Positions 35,740 through 46,967 of a stretch of DNA of 64,000 nucleotides are shown one piece after another. Positions within the stretch are counted from its first letter, which is position 1, and each line of letters starts with the position of its first letter. The notes under the pieces were generated by a model, which saw only the letters and a list, made by a program, of their open reading frames with translations, had not been told where the DNA came from and ran no database searches. The DNA comes from Amaurobius ferox (lineage: Eukaryota; Arthropoda; Arachnida; Araneae; Amaurobiidae): contig OX578146.1 of NCBI GenBank assembly GCA_951213105.1, positions 111,784,427 to 111,848,426 on the forward strand, written 5' to 3'. The position numbers were made by a program, and so were the translations under genes.

Positions 35740-37860
35740 TAAATAATAAAAGGCAATGTCTGTGTGTGTGTCTGTGTGTCTGTGTGTCTGTCTGTCTTAT
35801 ACACTATACGTTTCGCGACCGCGCGTCGGAGAGCTACGAAATTTTGCAATCGGAGACCCTGGGGGGTGAGAAGGGGACACGTGAAAACCGATTTTTAAAA
35901 TTTTAATTATTTTTTTTGTTATTTAATGTTTTATGCGATTTCGACCGTTTTTTGACCTTTTTGCTCTTTTTTCTCCACGATCCGGACATCGTAGAAAAAA
36001 ACAAATCACACCATCGGAAAGAGCAGAGAATTTCGAGTAAAAATATATCAATTTCAAATCTCAGGGACAAATTCGAATATTTTTTTATGATTTTAAAGCA
36101 AAAGTCACTTTTGACTCAAAAAAAACGATTTTTGGTTTTTAAATTCTCGCATAGTAAAAAGTACTCAGAATTTCGACTAATAATTTACATTTTTAGAAAG
36201 GTCAAACATCTGGCATTCTTACAAGTCCAATCTGGTCAAGAAATATTCCGTATTGCCCACAGGATCGGGATTTTAAAAGTTTCCGAATTTCAATTTCTCG
36301 GCGTTCCGCTCGGCGTGCCGCTTCGTTTCTCCCCCGCTGAAGGAGGGAAGGTGGTGATGGGGACGTCAAGGTGGAGGTGACGTCCCGGTTCTGAATAGAG
36401 CTCCTTTGCTCTATATAAATTATTATATTTATATTTTAAATGATGGGAAGATATGGATTTTTTAAATGTATATTTTAACTTTTGGATATTTTAAATGGAT
36501 ATTTTAATTTTATGGATATTTTAAATGATGGAACAATGAAACAATGGAATGAGGATGATGGAATTAAGCATATGGTCATTTTAAATTGCAAATTAGCGCG
36601 CGAGAAGTTAGCGGTAGGCCCGGGTTCGATACCCGCCACTGCCAAAACTGCCGCCGTGTTTACGTGGAATACGATCACGTTAAATATGTGGGTCCGTAAG
36701 TTCTTCTGAGAGGTTGGTGGTAAGGGAAGGAGGATACGGCCCCTGTGGATCCCTCCCCCACTGGGTTCCCGTCTAAATTGGATGAATATATAGAAAGTTA
36801 TGGAGATTGTCGCGGAGGGCTAGGCAGCCCAGTGGTTAGCGCGCGGGAATTGCACTCAGTAGGTCCGGGTTCGATTCCCGCCACTGCCAAAACTTACGCC
36901 ACGTTCACGCAGAGTACGATCAGGTTAAACATGTGGGTTCGTGAGTCCTTCTGAGAGGTTTGTGGTAGGGGAAGTAGGGTACGGCCTAAATTGGGTGAAT
37001 AAAAAGAAAGTTATGGAGATTGTCGCGGAGGGCGAAGTAGCCCAGTGGTTAGCGCGCGGGAATTGCACGCGGTAGGCCCGGGTTCGATTTCCAAAATTGC
37101 CGCCGTGTTCACGCGGAGTACGATCACGCGGAATAAACATGTGTGTCTGTAAGTCCTTTCGAGAGGTTGGTGGTTGGGGAAGGAGGGTACGGTCCCCGTG
37201 GATGCCTCTCCCACTGGGTTCCGGTCTAAATTCGGTGAATAAAAAGAAAGTTATGGAAAATGTCGCGGAGGGCGAAGTACACCAGTGGTTAGCGCGCGGG
37301 AATTTCACTGGGTAGGCCCGGGTTCGATTCCCGCCACTGCCAAAACTGCAGCCGCGTTCACGCGGAGTACGATCACGTTAAACATGTGGGTCCGTAAGTC
37401 CTTCCGAGAGGTTGGTGGTAGAGGAAGGAGGGTACGCACCCTGTGGATGACTTTCCCACTGGGTTCCGGTCTAAATTGGGTGAATAAAAAGAAGGTTATG
37501 GAGATTGTCGCGGAGGGCGCGGTAGCCCAGTGGTTGGCGCGCGGGAATTGCACTCGGTAGGCTAGGGTTCGATTGCCGCCACTGCCAAAACTGCTGCCAT
37601 TTTCACGCGGAGTACGATCACGTTAAACATGTGGATTCGTAAGTCCTTCCGAAAGGTTGGTGGTAGGGGAAGGAGGGTACGGTCCCTGTGGATGTCTCCC
37701 CCACTGAGTTCCGGTCTAAATTGGGTGGCACTTCCTGGCCGTCCAAACAGTTACCTTACACCTTCTGGTAAGGTCGCGCCAGCGAGTGTGCCACGGTTAC
37801 AATTTGCCACGGTCAGAATTTTCAAGGGTAGCGAACAGGCTGGTCGCCAAAGGCGGCTAG
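35740..37860 (+). mobile_element. Helitron-like unit 4
   Basis: Head type beta, matching unit 2 from its first base to near 36060, then module II as in unit 3 (GGCGTTCCGCTCGGCGTGCC near 36299). Five SINE monomers have B boxes near 36623, 36868, 37081, 37321 and 37566. The last monomers resemble the end of unit 1 (both have TAGGGTTCGATTGCCGCC). The end is CGCC-AAA-GGCG-G-CTAG at 37857-37860, followed by T. The 154-codon frame at 35916-36380 has no recognisable domain. Confidence 0.8.
36593..37775 (+). repeat. SINE-monomer array inside Helitron unit 4
   Basis: Five monomers at about 215-245 bp spacing with the same linker as in the other units. One monomer near 37097-37140 has a small local duplication of the GATCACG/CGGAGTACG region. 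A and B boxes are near consensus in several monomers. Confidence 0.87.
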
Positions 37861-38619
37861 TTATAAATAAATGAAAGGATATTAATACACATTTTACTCC
37901 GATTGGAACCAAACCATCAAGTGCTGGCGTATTTTTCAAAACAGACATATCTCAAAATGTCAACTCCATCAGGTGATATGGAATTGGGAATGGAACTGAA
38001 AGATGGTGCTTCCGCAATTTTACCATTTAACTGCCATATAGGCCCATGGCAAACGTGTCTAGTGGGATGTAGTTGTCTTGTAGAAGTGAAGATTTTCTTT
38101 ATCCCTTCACAACGGGATTTCGTCTTCTTTTCCCCTCAATTATAGGGATCTTGACATTTTTTACACGTTAGGAATTTTTCTACGTGTATCATAAATTAAA
38201 TTTTTTACAAACGAATAAGTAAAGCTTGGTAAGTTATACATTTATTTATGTAAATATTTTACTTGAATTTCATATACTAATTCAAATTGAATTTCCGGTG
38301 TATTGTTTTTTTTTTCGGCATATAACGTTTTTAATCTGTTCCATCAGAGAGACAAAAAACCGGTTTTCTACTATAAAAATGAAGTTTCGAAATGTAATTA
38401 AGTTATTTGCATTGTAATTAAGTGATTATATTTATATTATTTTGTAACCTTATTAAAATATACAGCATAAAACTTTTTATTTGTTAAATTTGGGTCCGAG
38501 TTCTATGTCTTCAGTAATTATTTTATCATGCTTTGCCACTGTTTCCAAAGTTACCATTCTACCACCCAAGCCTACGGACACTGCCAGCAAGTAAACGTTA
38601 TTTGTAACATATCTCTGGA
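37861..38619. other. Unique sequence without a supported gene
   Basis: An 80-codon plus-strand frame (37903-38145) is less AT-rich than its surroundings but not recognised; it could be an exon relic. Nothing else seen. Confidence 0.3.
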
Positions 38620-39135
38620 AATATTTTAGTAATAAGCAAAATCAATCGTATATAATATTTATAGATAATTACAACATTTACCCGAAACTATGATTAAAAA
38701 TATTTTATGTATCCAATTATATAATATTTCAAATCAATTCTATATCACATTTATAAAATAATAAACCATTTACCCGGAACAACGATTGAAAAAATCTTAT
38801 GTATCCAACTATATAACTTTTTGAATCAACCCTATGTAATAATTATGGAAGACTACACAAAATTTACCCGGAACTATGATTGAAAAGATCTTATGTATCC
38901 AACTATATAATATTTCAAATCAATCCTTTATAATGTTTTTGGAAGACAACAACATTTACCCGGAACTGCAATTAAAAGATCTTACGTATCCAACTATATA
39001 ATATTTCAAATCAATTCTATATAATATTTCGAATCAATTCTATATAATATTTCAAATCAATTCTATATAATATTTATAAAAGAATGCAACATTTACCAGG
39101 AACTACGATTAAAAAGATCTTATGTATCCAACTCA
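38620..39135. repeat. Minisatellite of about 105-115 bp units
   Basis: About five units defined by ACATTTACCCGGAACTAYGA, TTAAAAAGATCTTATGTATC, CAACTATATAATATTTCAAA and TCAATTCTATATAATATTTA. The last unit has an internal triplication of a 26-27 bp piece (TTTCAAATCAATTCTATATA, 39005-39070), so slippage acted at two scales. Confidence 0.9.
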
Positions 39136-40230
39136 TGACTTTCTCTACAGAATACCAAATATTGGTAGTCTTGAAACACAAGTTCTTATAACTACTGAAA
39201 ACACATAACGTTTACACTGAAAGTACGTAAAATTTTAGTTATCGATTAAAATAAGTATTTACATTTCATGTAATTTACTTTATTATTTCCGGAGATATCG
39301 CTCCATATTCAAAAGTAGCATTTCAAATATCCCAAGAAAAAATCTTGATAGCTACTAAACAATTGTGCAATCGTGATAACTACTAAATAATATTTAGTTC
39401 TGTTTAAAAGGACTTGCAAAGCAATCATTTATTTGGTTAAAGTGAGCATGATTTGATTTTATATAATTTTTTCCATTTTTGATTAACAACGCTCATTTGA
39501 AGAACTGCGCATGTCATTGAGAGTTATGTTGTTTACTTTAAAATAAAAATTAAATGCAACATTGCTACTTTTATAATAATGTTTAACAAAATTATGTTTT
39601 TAGAACTTTTATTTTTAAAATTATGTTTCGAAAAATAAAATAAAATTTTATTTTAAAGTCTTTGATATTTATCCATTAGATTACTCGTATCAATTATTAA
39701 ATTTTCTTAATTTGTTAGAGAGATATATAGCGTTTCATGTGGGAAAAGAACTTCAATATCTTGAGAACGGCATGTGATAATTTCTAAAAAAGGGTTTTCA
39801 TTTATTTCAGATCAAAAATATTTAAAAATTGCCAAAATTGATAATAGTGACTTTAATTAATTTCTATACATGTTTCCGTTTCTGATCAGAAACATGAAAT
39901 ATAACGCTAACAGCACATGTTAGCGTCTTTGTAAATGATACCATACGCATTTAAAAAAATAATCACATATTAAATACTTTCTTTTCGATATATTTTAATA
40001 TACAATTAAGTTTTTATAACGTTCTGTCAGATTTTAAAATACCCCTTGGTCTTTCCTTCAACATAAAAGGGGGCTCTGCCCCCTGGTTGCTCCGCTCGCA
40101 GAGCTCGCTTCATATCCATCTTTCCTAAAAATTCTACTTTCAAAAATCTCTTTTCTATCCCTGCCTATTTTCCGCAGGAGGGAAAATCAGGGATTTTTCT
40201 TAGCCCAGGGAATCCAATAACTGAATTCCT
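39136..40230. other. AT-rich DNA with a short G/C-rich hairpin segment
   Basis: Mostly featureless. At 40069-40082 GGGGGC-TC-TGCCCCC forms a strong short hairpin, followed by CTCCGCTCGCAGAGCTCGC. Its composition is unlike its surroundings. Confidence 0.4.
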
Positions 40231-40283
40231 TTTAGTTTGGCATGAAATAGCTCGCTTCGCGAGCTATTTCATGCCAAACTAAA
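40231..40283. repeat. Perfect 25-bp-arm hairpin
   Basis: Left arm 40231-40255 (starts TTTAGTTTGGCATGAAATAG, ends CTCGC), loop TTC at 40256-40258, right arm 40259-40283. No mismatches. A transcript would fold into a stem of precursor-miRNA-like length but with a tiny loop. It may instead be the terminal palindrome of an unrecognised element. Confidence 0.93.
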
Positions 40284-40480
40284 GTTTAAATCGATAAACG
40301 ATTTAATTCATCGTATTTCCCTATTATTTCGCTAAATATATACCAAATTTCATATTTTTGTATGCTATAGTTCTTACGGTACAAGACATAGAAATCGCTA
40401 GAAATGCCAATACGTAAATAAAAATTCACTGCAGAAATGCTTAAAAAGTAAAATATCTCAAAAACTACATCGAAATTAAA

Positions 40481-41789
40481 AACAAGAAAGATCAATCATG
40501 CTTAAAGCATTGATTATGAAGCACTTTCCAACTTCAATGCAATTTTATTTAAACATGTCTAAAATTCAATACATTCCTCGGTAATATTTTAAAACTTATC
40601 ACAATACTACATTAATTTATTATATTTGAAAACTTAAACATTCATCGAAAAAAATGAACTTCATTCAAATGACGGCATTGAAATATAAATTGCCTGGTTT
40701 AAATATCTCTAAAATGCGATACATTCCTCGGTAATATTTTTAAAACTATCATAATACTACGATAATTTATTATATTTGAAAACGTCATCGAAAACAACTG
40801 AAATTAATTCAAATGACGTCATAGAAAAAATAACACGCCTGGATCTCTCTATAAAAACAACATTTCTTTCATAATATTTTCCCATTCATTTCATTCATCA
40901 CAATACTATAATAATTTATTTCATTTAAAAATTAATACCATGGAGCTTCAAGTAATTAAACTCTATGCTTAAAACTTCATCGAAAAAAATCGTCCTTCTC
41001 TTTGTAAAATCAATGAATATTTCATTCATACCAGCTATGCAGACTCTATGGGATAAATAATTTTGTGTTAAAGAAATACAGCAATTCTAATACAACTCAT
41101 TCTACATATTTTGCTGTTTACATTTTACATAAGTGAAAAATAGGCTTCGTTGTAGAAATAATCAAATTTGAATGATCATTTAAACTCAAATATATTGTAA
41201 TTGCTTTGTTTCAGTATGTAGATGCACAGAATTTAAGCAAAAATAAAGTGGTTTTAGGACGGATACAACACTCAATATGAATTAAAAAGAACTTAAAAAA
41301 TCACGATTTTGAGACAAGATGGATGGCATATATCATTTTGAAATGGGTGATGTGAGCTTCTCATATCATGGTCACGTGATCGCTTCATATAAGAGGTGTT
41401 ATTATTATTTTAATTTTTATTTAAAAGCTACTGAATATATTTCGCTGAATTTTTTTTATATATTTTATGGAACAATTTGAATATTACCTAAAATTTTCGA
41501 AGTATTTTGTGAATTTTAAATCCGCTTAAAAAATGTTTGTAAAATTAAGTCCCATAGGGCTCAATGTATTTCATTTTTTCAACCCGGGTTCCATCCAAAA
41601 CTAATTGGGTGGTATTATTCATTTATATTCCCATAGGTCCTACAGACCGTCTGAACAACATACTAAAATTTCATTTTGATTAAGTCATTTTTACGGTAGT
41701 TATCGTGCTAACGGACAGATAGACAGGCAGACAGACAGACAGAAGGAACAAAGTCATAAACACATTTCAACTTTGTTGTAAAGTGTTAA
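40481..41789 (+). mobile_element. Family A repeat, copy A2
   Basis: Left end AACAAGAAAGATCAATCATG at 40481, subterminal segment GCACTTTCCAACTTCAATGC, central AT-rich body, the block TCCCATAGGGCTCAATGTAT, GCTAACGGACAGATAGACAG with (GACA)n, then a hairpin TTTCAAC...GTTGTAAAG and TTAA at 41789. Includes 300 bp absent from A1 (about 40920-41400). No coding capacity. Confidence 0.75.
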
Positions 41790-41896
41790 AAAATGAACCT
41801 GAAAAAATTCACCCATGTAGGTAGACTCGATCTCGCAGCTCAAATATTTTGTCTTTGACTTCGACATTCAATATTTCTTAAACTACACTATACATC

Positions 41897-43944
41897 AAAC
41901 AAGAAAGATCAATCATGCATAAGCATTGATTATGAAGCACTTTCCAACTGAAATGTAATTTCATTTAAAAATTTCTAAAATGTGATACATTCAGTGGTGA
42001 TATCTTTTGCATTATCACAGCACTACAGTAATTTATTATACTTAATTATTTAAAACTGTATCGAAATACAAATCATCTGATTCTTTATGCAAAATCAATG
42101 AATATTTCATTCATATAACTTGTATCCCAGACTCCAGAGCTAAATAATTTTGTGTGAAAAAAATTCAGCAATTTTTATGTAATTTATCTTACAATCGCTT
42201 GAGATATTTGCATTCTGCATATGTTAAAATCAGGCTTCGTTGAAGAAATAATAAAAGTTTAGGTATCATTTAAAATCACAACTATTGTAATTGCATAGGC
42301 ACGGAATTTAGACACACAGATAATACACAGATACACAGATAATATATGTGTGTATGTGTATGTACTCAAAGCATTGGAATCGTGCCGAAGATCGGAACTC
42401 GAATTTTCAAAGGATCTACACGTTTTGGGACTTCTGGAACTATTTTTAGGAAGACGCCTGTGTGTGTAAGGGTGTATCTGTGTATGTTTCTGTGTGTCTG
42501 TGTGGATATTACATCCACTCTAATTGAAAAACTAAACTAATGGACCGAATTTCATACAATTTTGTAGGTATGTTTTTTGTGGGAAATCCTGATGTTCATT
42601 AGATTATAGTACGATTCGTAATAAAAGAATCTGCCTTCTTTGCGAAATGGCCGCAGAAATTGCCTTTATCCACTCCAGCTAAAAACTAATGGAACAAATT
42701 AAAAAAAAATTGGTGTATAATATTTCAATAACCTACAAGTGATTTATATACCAAATTTAACAAAATTTTGTATATAAATCATTTGTAGGTTATTCTAGTA
42801 TGATTCGGGAAAAAGGAACGGGCTATTTTTGCGAAATGGCCCGCAAAAATCGTTATATATAAAAATAAAAGACTACGTGTGCTCAATTATATCAATTAAA
42901 TTCCTATTTTATTTTTGACAACGAAAAGAATAAGACTAACCCCATTACTCTAGGACTAGCCGTTCTTGAGATATTCTAGTTTATTCGCGTTTTCGCTACG
43001 CCATCTTTGACAATAAGTCCAGTAGTCAAATGAGAACCAAATTTAAGTTTAACGTGTAAATTCAATGTCATTTAAAATACTTATGGTTGTTATTTTGTGC
43101 AGATAAACTCAAATTATTATTGAATAAATAAAGAGAACGAATATGAGTCTACAGGGAAAGACATGTGCTGTCCACATCAGAATTTTTAACAATATTACAA
43201 CAATGATTTATAGAAGTGAACGGGGATTATTTTCAGGCCATTTCGAAAAAAATGTATGATCTATATTTAAAGATCCATCAAATTTTTGTTGAATAAAATG
43301 TTCAACAAATTCAAGCTGTGTACCAAATTTTAACTCTCTAGGGCGTAGGAAAGTGCATTAAAAATGCCATCAAATAAGTATATCATGTAGAGTTATATAA
43401 AATTTTAAAAAAATGAAAAATTGTTATCTACCAAATTTATTTTAAAATGTGAAGCCCCTCCAATATGCAAAACGTTTGAATAAATGGAAAGATATTTATT
43501 ATATAATATATCTCTCTTTTCTTTCTGGAAGATATCCCAAAATCAGAATTTAATTGTATTTGTTTTTCCCTATATTAAATAATTTTTAATTGAAAAACTA
43601 CTTAACATATTTTACTGAATTTTTTTATATATATTCTATGGGATAATGTGAACATTTCCTAAAAATTTCGAAGCAATTTGTGAAATTTAAATTTACTTAA
43701 ACAATGTTTGAAAAATTAGGTCCCATAGGGTTCAATGTATTTCATTTTTTCAACCCGTGTTCAATAAAAAACTAATTGTGTGATATTATTTATTTATATT
43801 CCCATAGGTCCTACAGACCGTCTGAACAACATACTAAAATTTCATTTTGATAAAGCCATTTTTACGGCAGTTATCGTGCTAACGGACAGACAGACAGAAT
43901 GAACAAAGTCATAAACACTTTTCAACTTTATTGTAAAGTGTTAA
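41897..43944 (+). mobile_element. Family A repeat, copy A3, split by a B-related insertion
   Basis: The left part (41897 to about 42300) has AACAAGAAAGATCAATCATG and GCACTTTCCAACT. The right part (about 43380-43944) has TCCCATAGGGTTCAATGTAT, TGCTAACGGACAGACAGACA and the terminal hairpin with TTAA. Between them lies a B-related element. Removing it gives a normal-length A copy. Confidence 0.65.
42335..43195 (-). mobile_element. B-related repeat inserted in A3
   Basis: The left side carries a diverged copy of the B 3' block (GGAACTCGAATTTTC, TACACGTTTTGGGA, GACGCCTGTGTGTG) plus (TGTG)n. The right side ends with GGGAAAGACATGTGCTGTCC and ACATCAG, the reversed B 5' end. The middle (CATCCACTCTAATTGAAAAA, ACGAAAAGAATAAGACTAAC) also occurs near 62.4-62.7 kb, so this is a separate subfamily. 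No clear terminal hairpin on the left. Confidence 0.55.
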
Positions 43945-44103
43945 AAACGGTTTATTTCAGCGTGTTTTCCAAAGCTTTTTCTACAAGTGTACCAAATTTC
44001 ATATTTTTATATGCAATAGTTTTTGCGGTACAAAGCAAAGAATCTCGAGAAACGAGAAATTTGTCAACCAGTGGCAGCGGCGGCAGCGGCGGCATCTACT
44101 TTT
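43945..44103. other. Spacer at the centre of the family A inverted cluster
   Basis: Holds TACCAAATTTCATATTTTTATATGCA, also present near 40345 just before A2, and a short GGCAGCGGC repeat at 44072-44095. No gene. Confidence 0.5.
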
Positions 44104-45441
44104 TTAACACTTTACAACAAAGTTGAAAAGTGTTTATGACTTTGTTCATTCTGTCTGTCTGTCTGTCTGTCTGTCCGTTAGCACGATAACTGCCGTAAAA
44201 ATGAGTTAACCAAAATGAAATTTTAGTATGTTGTTCAGACGGTCTGTAGGACCTATGGGAATATAAATGAATAATATCACCCAATTAGTTTTGGATTGAA
44301 CCCGGGTTGAAGAAATGTAATACATTGAGCCTTATGGGGCCTAATTTTTCAAACATTTTTAAGCGGATTTAAAATTCACAAATTGCTTCGAAAATTTTAG
44401 GTAGATAATATTCAAATTGTTCCATAAAATATATAAAAAAAAATTCAGCGAAATATGTTCAGTAGTTTTTTAAATAAAAATTAAAATTATAATTACACCC
44501 TTTATATGGATAAATCACGTGACCATTATATGAAGATATCACGGGACCATTATATGAAGATATCACGTGACCCACTTCAAAATAAAATACGGCATCCATC
44601 TTGTATCAAAATCGTGATTTTTAAAGTTCTTTTTAATTCATATTCAGTGCTGCATCCGTCCTAAAACCGCTTTATTTTTGCTTCAGTTCAGTGAATCAAT
44701 GTTATGAAACAAAGCAATTACAATATATTTGAGTTTAAATGATCATCCAACTTTGATTATTTCTACAACGAAGCCTACTTTTTACTTATGGAAAAGGTAA
44801 ACACCAAAATACGTAAAATTAGTTGTATAAGAATAGCTGCATTTCTTTAACTCAAAATTATTTAGCCCATCGAGTCTAAAATATAGCTGATATGAATGAA
44901 ACAATCATTGATTTTACAAAGAGAAGGACGATTTTTTTCGATGAAGTTTTAAGCAAAGAGTTTAATTACTTGTAGCTCCATGGTCTTAATTTTTAAATAA
45001 AATAAATTATTATAGTATTGTGATGAATGAAATGAATGGGAAATTGTTTATTAATGAAATGCTGCTTTTATAGAGAGAGCCAGGAGTGTTATTTTTTCTA
45101 TGACGTCATTTGAATGAATTTCAGTTGTTTTCGATAAAGTTTTCAAATACAATAAATTATTGTAGTTTTATGATAATTCTAAAATTATTACCGAGGAATG
45201 TATCGCATTTTAGTGATGTTTAAACCAGGAAATTTATATTTCAATGCCGTCATTTGAATGAAGTTCATTTTTTTCTATGAAGGTTTAAGTTTTCAAATAT
45301 AATAAATTAATGTAGTATTGTGATAAGTTTTAAAATATTACCGGATAATGTATTGCATTTTAGACATGTTTAAATAAAATTGCATTGAAGTTGGAAAGTG
45401 TTTCATAATCAATGCTTTAAGCATGATTGATCTTTCTTGTT
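44104..45441 (-). mobile_element. Family A repeat, copy A4, inverted
   Basis: Begins with TTAACACTTTACAAC-AAA-GTTG, the terminal hairpin, then (CTGT)n and GTTAGCACGATAACTGCCGT, and ends with GCATGATTGATCTTTCTTGT at 45441. It is the reverse of A2 and A3. Confidence 0.75.
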
Positions 45442-45606
45442 GAAATTTTAAAATAATTCTCGCAAAAGGGAAAGAAGTGAGGTCTCCCGTACTGAGATAA
45501 TAAATAGACAAACAGAAACACAACCGACAATTTTATTTATGGAAGGTATGACGTCATACGACGGAATTCATGATTTGTATTTCATTGCCTTCCATTTGGC
45601 TCATTT

Positions 45607-46755
45607 TTAACACTTTACAACATAGTTGAAAAGTGTTTATGACTTTGTTCATTCATTCATTCATTCTCTCTGTCTGTCCGTTAGCACTATAACTGCCGTA
45701 AAAATATCTTAATCAAAATGAAATTTTAGTATACTGTTCAGACGATCTGTGGGACCTATGGGAATATAAATGAATATCACCCAGTGAGTTTAGGATTGAA
45801 CCCGGGTTCACAAAATGAAATACATTGAAACCTATGGGACCTAATTTTTCAAACATTTTTTAAGCGGATTTAAAATTGACAAACTGCTTAGAAAGGTTTA
45901 GGAAATATGCAAATTATCTCATAAAATATATAAAAAAAATTTCAGCAAAATATATTCAGTAGTTTTCTAAATAAAAATTAAAATAATAATTACATCTTTT
46001 ATATGAAGAGATCACGTGACCATTATATGAAGAGATCGCGTGACACATTTCAAAATAAAATATGGCATCCATCTTGTGTCAAAATCGTGATTTTTAAAGT
46101 TCTTTTTAATTCATATTTAGTGTTGTATCCGCTTTGGTTTTGCTTAAATTCTGTGCATCTACATACTGAAACAACGCAATTACAATATATTTGAGTTTAA
46201 ATGATCATCCAACTTTGATTATTTTTACATCGAAGCCTAATTTTCACTTATGGAGAATGTAAATACCAAAAGATGTAGAATGAGTTGTATAAGAACTGCT
46301 GCATTTCTTTCCGTAAAGCAAAATTATTTAGCTCATGGAGTCTGCATTATAGCTGATATGAATGAAATATTCATTGATTTTACACAGAGAAGGACGATTT
46401 TTTCGTTAAAGTTTTAAGCATAGAGTTTTATTACTTGTACCTCCATGGTCTTAAGTTTTAAGTAAAATAAATTATTATAGCATTGTGATGAATGAAATGA
46501 ATGGAAAAACGTTTATGAATGAAATGCTGCTTTTATAGAGAGAGCCAGGCGTGTTATATTTCGATGACGTCATTTGAATAATTTTCATTTGTTTTCGATG
46601 AAGTTTTCAAATATAATAAATTATTGTAGTATTATGATAATTTAAAAAATATTACCGAGGAATGTATCGCATTTTAGAGATGTTTAAATAAAATTGCATT
46701 GAAGTTGGAAAATGTTTCATAATCAATGTTTTATGCATGACTGATCTTTCTTGTT
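45607..46755 (-). mobile_element. Family A repeat, copy A5, inverted
   Basis: Starts TTAACACTTTACAAC at 45607 and ends ATCTTTCTTGTT at 46755. Near its hairpin the microsatellite is (CATT)n then CTCTCTGTCTGTCC instead of (CTGT)n, showing turnover of this segment. Body closely follows A4 and A2. Confidence 0.75.
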
Positions 46756-46967
46756 TAATATAGAGAGATACTGTGAAGAAAGGTGGAAAGTGAAAAATGG
46801 TTAACATTTTTAAATAAATAAAGGTTAATAAAAATTAAATTATTATTATCTAAAAACTTCAGGAGTATCTAGCTATTGAAATGCAGCCAAACTTAATAGA
46901 AATAACCTGGATATGCATAGTATTAGACGTTTTAATAATGTGGGTTGCTTTTAAATTCTTAGCACCT

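Noticed and set aside
30549..37553. Many open frames of 66-173 codons on both strands with shared words such as SFREVGGRGRRVRS or HWATAPSATISI
   Set aside because: They are translations of the SINE monomers in both directions. The same frames recur in every SINE copy of the window and none has independent support as a protein.
30781..37566. tRNA genes in the Helitron block
   Set aside because: A and B boxes are present, but the spacing and arms do not give a clean cloverleaf with anticodon and acceptor stem; the units continue into SINE body.
37903..38145. 80-codon frame just after the Helitron block, a possible exon
   Set aside because: No domain recognised and no clear splice sites defining an exon.
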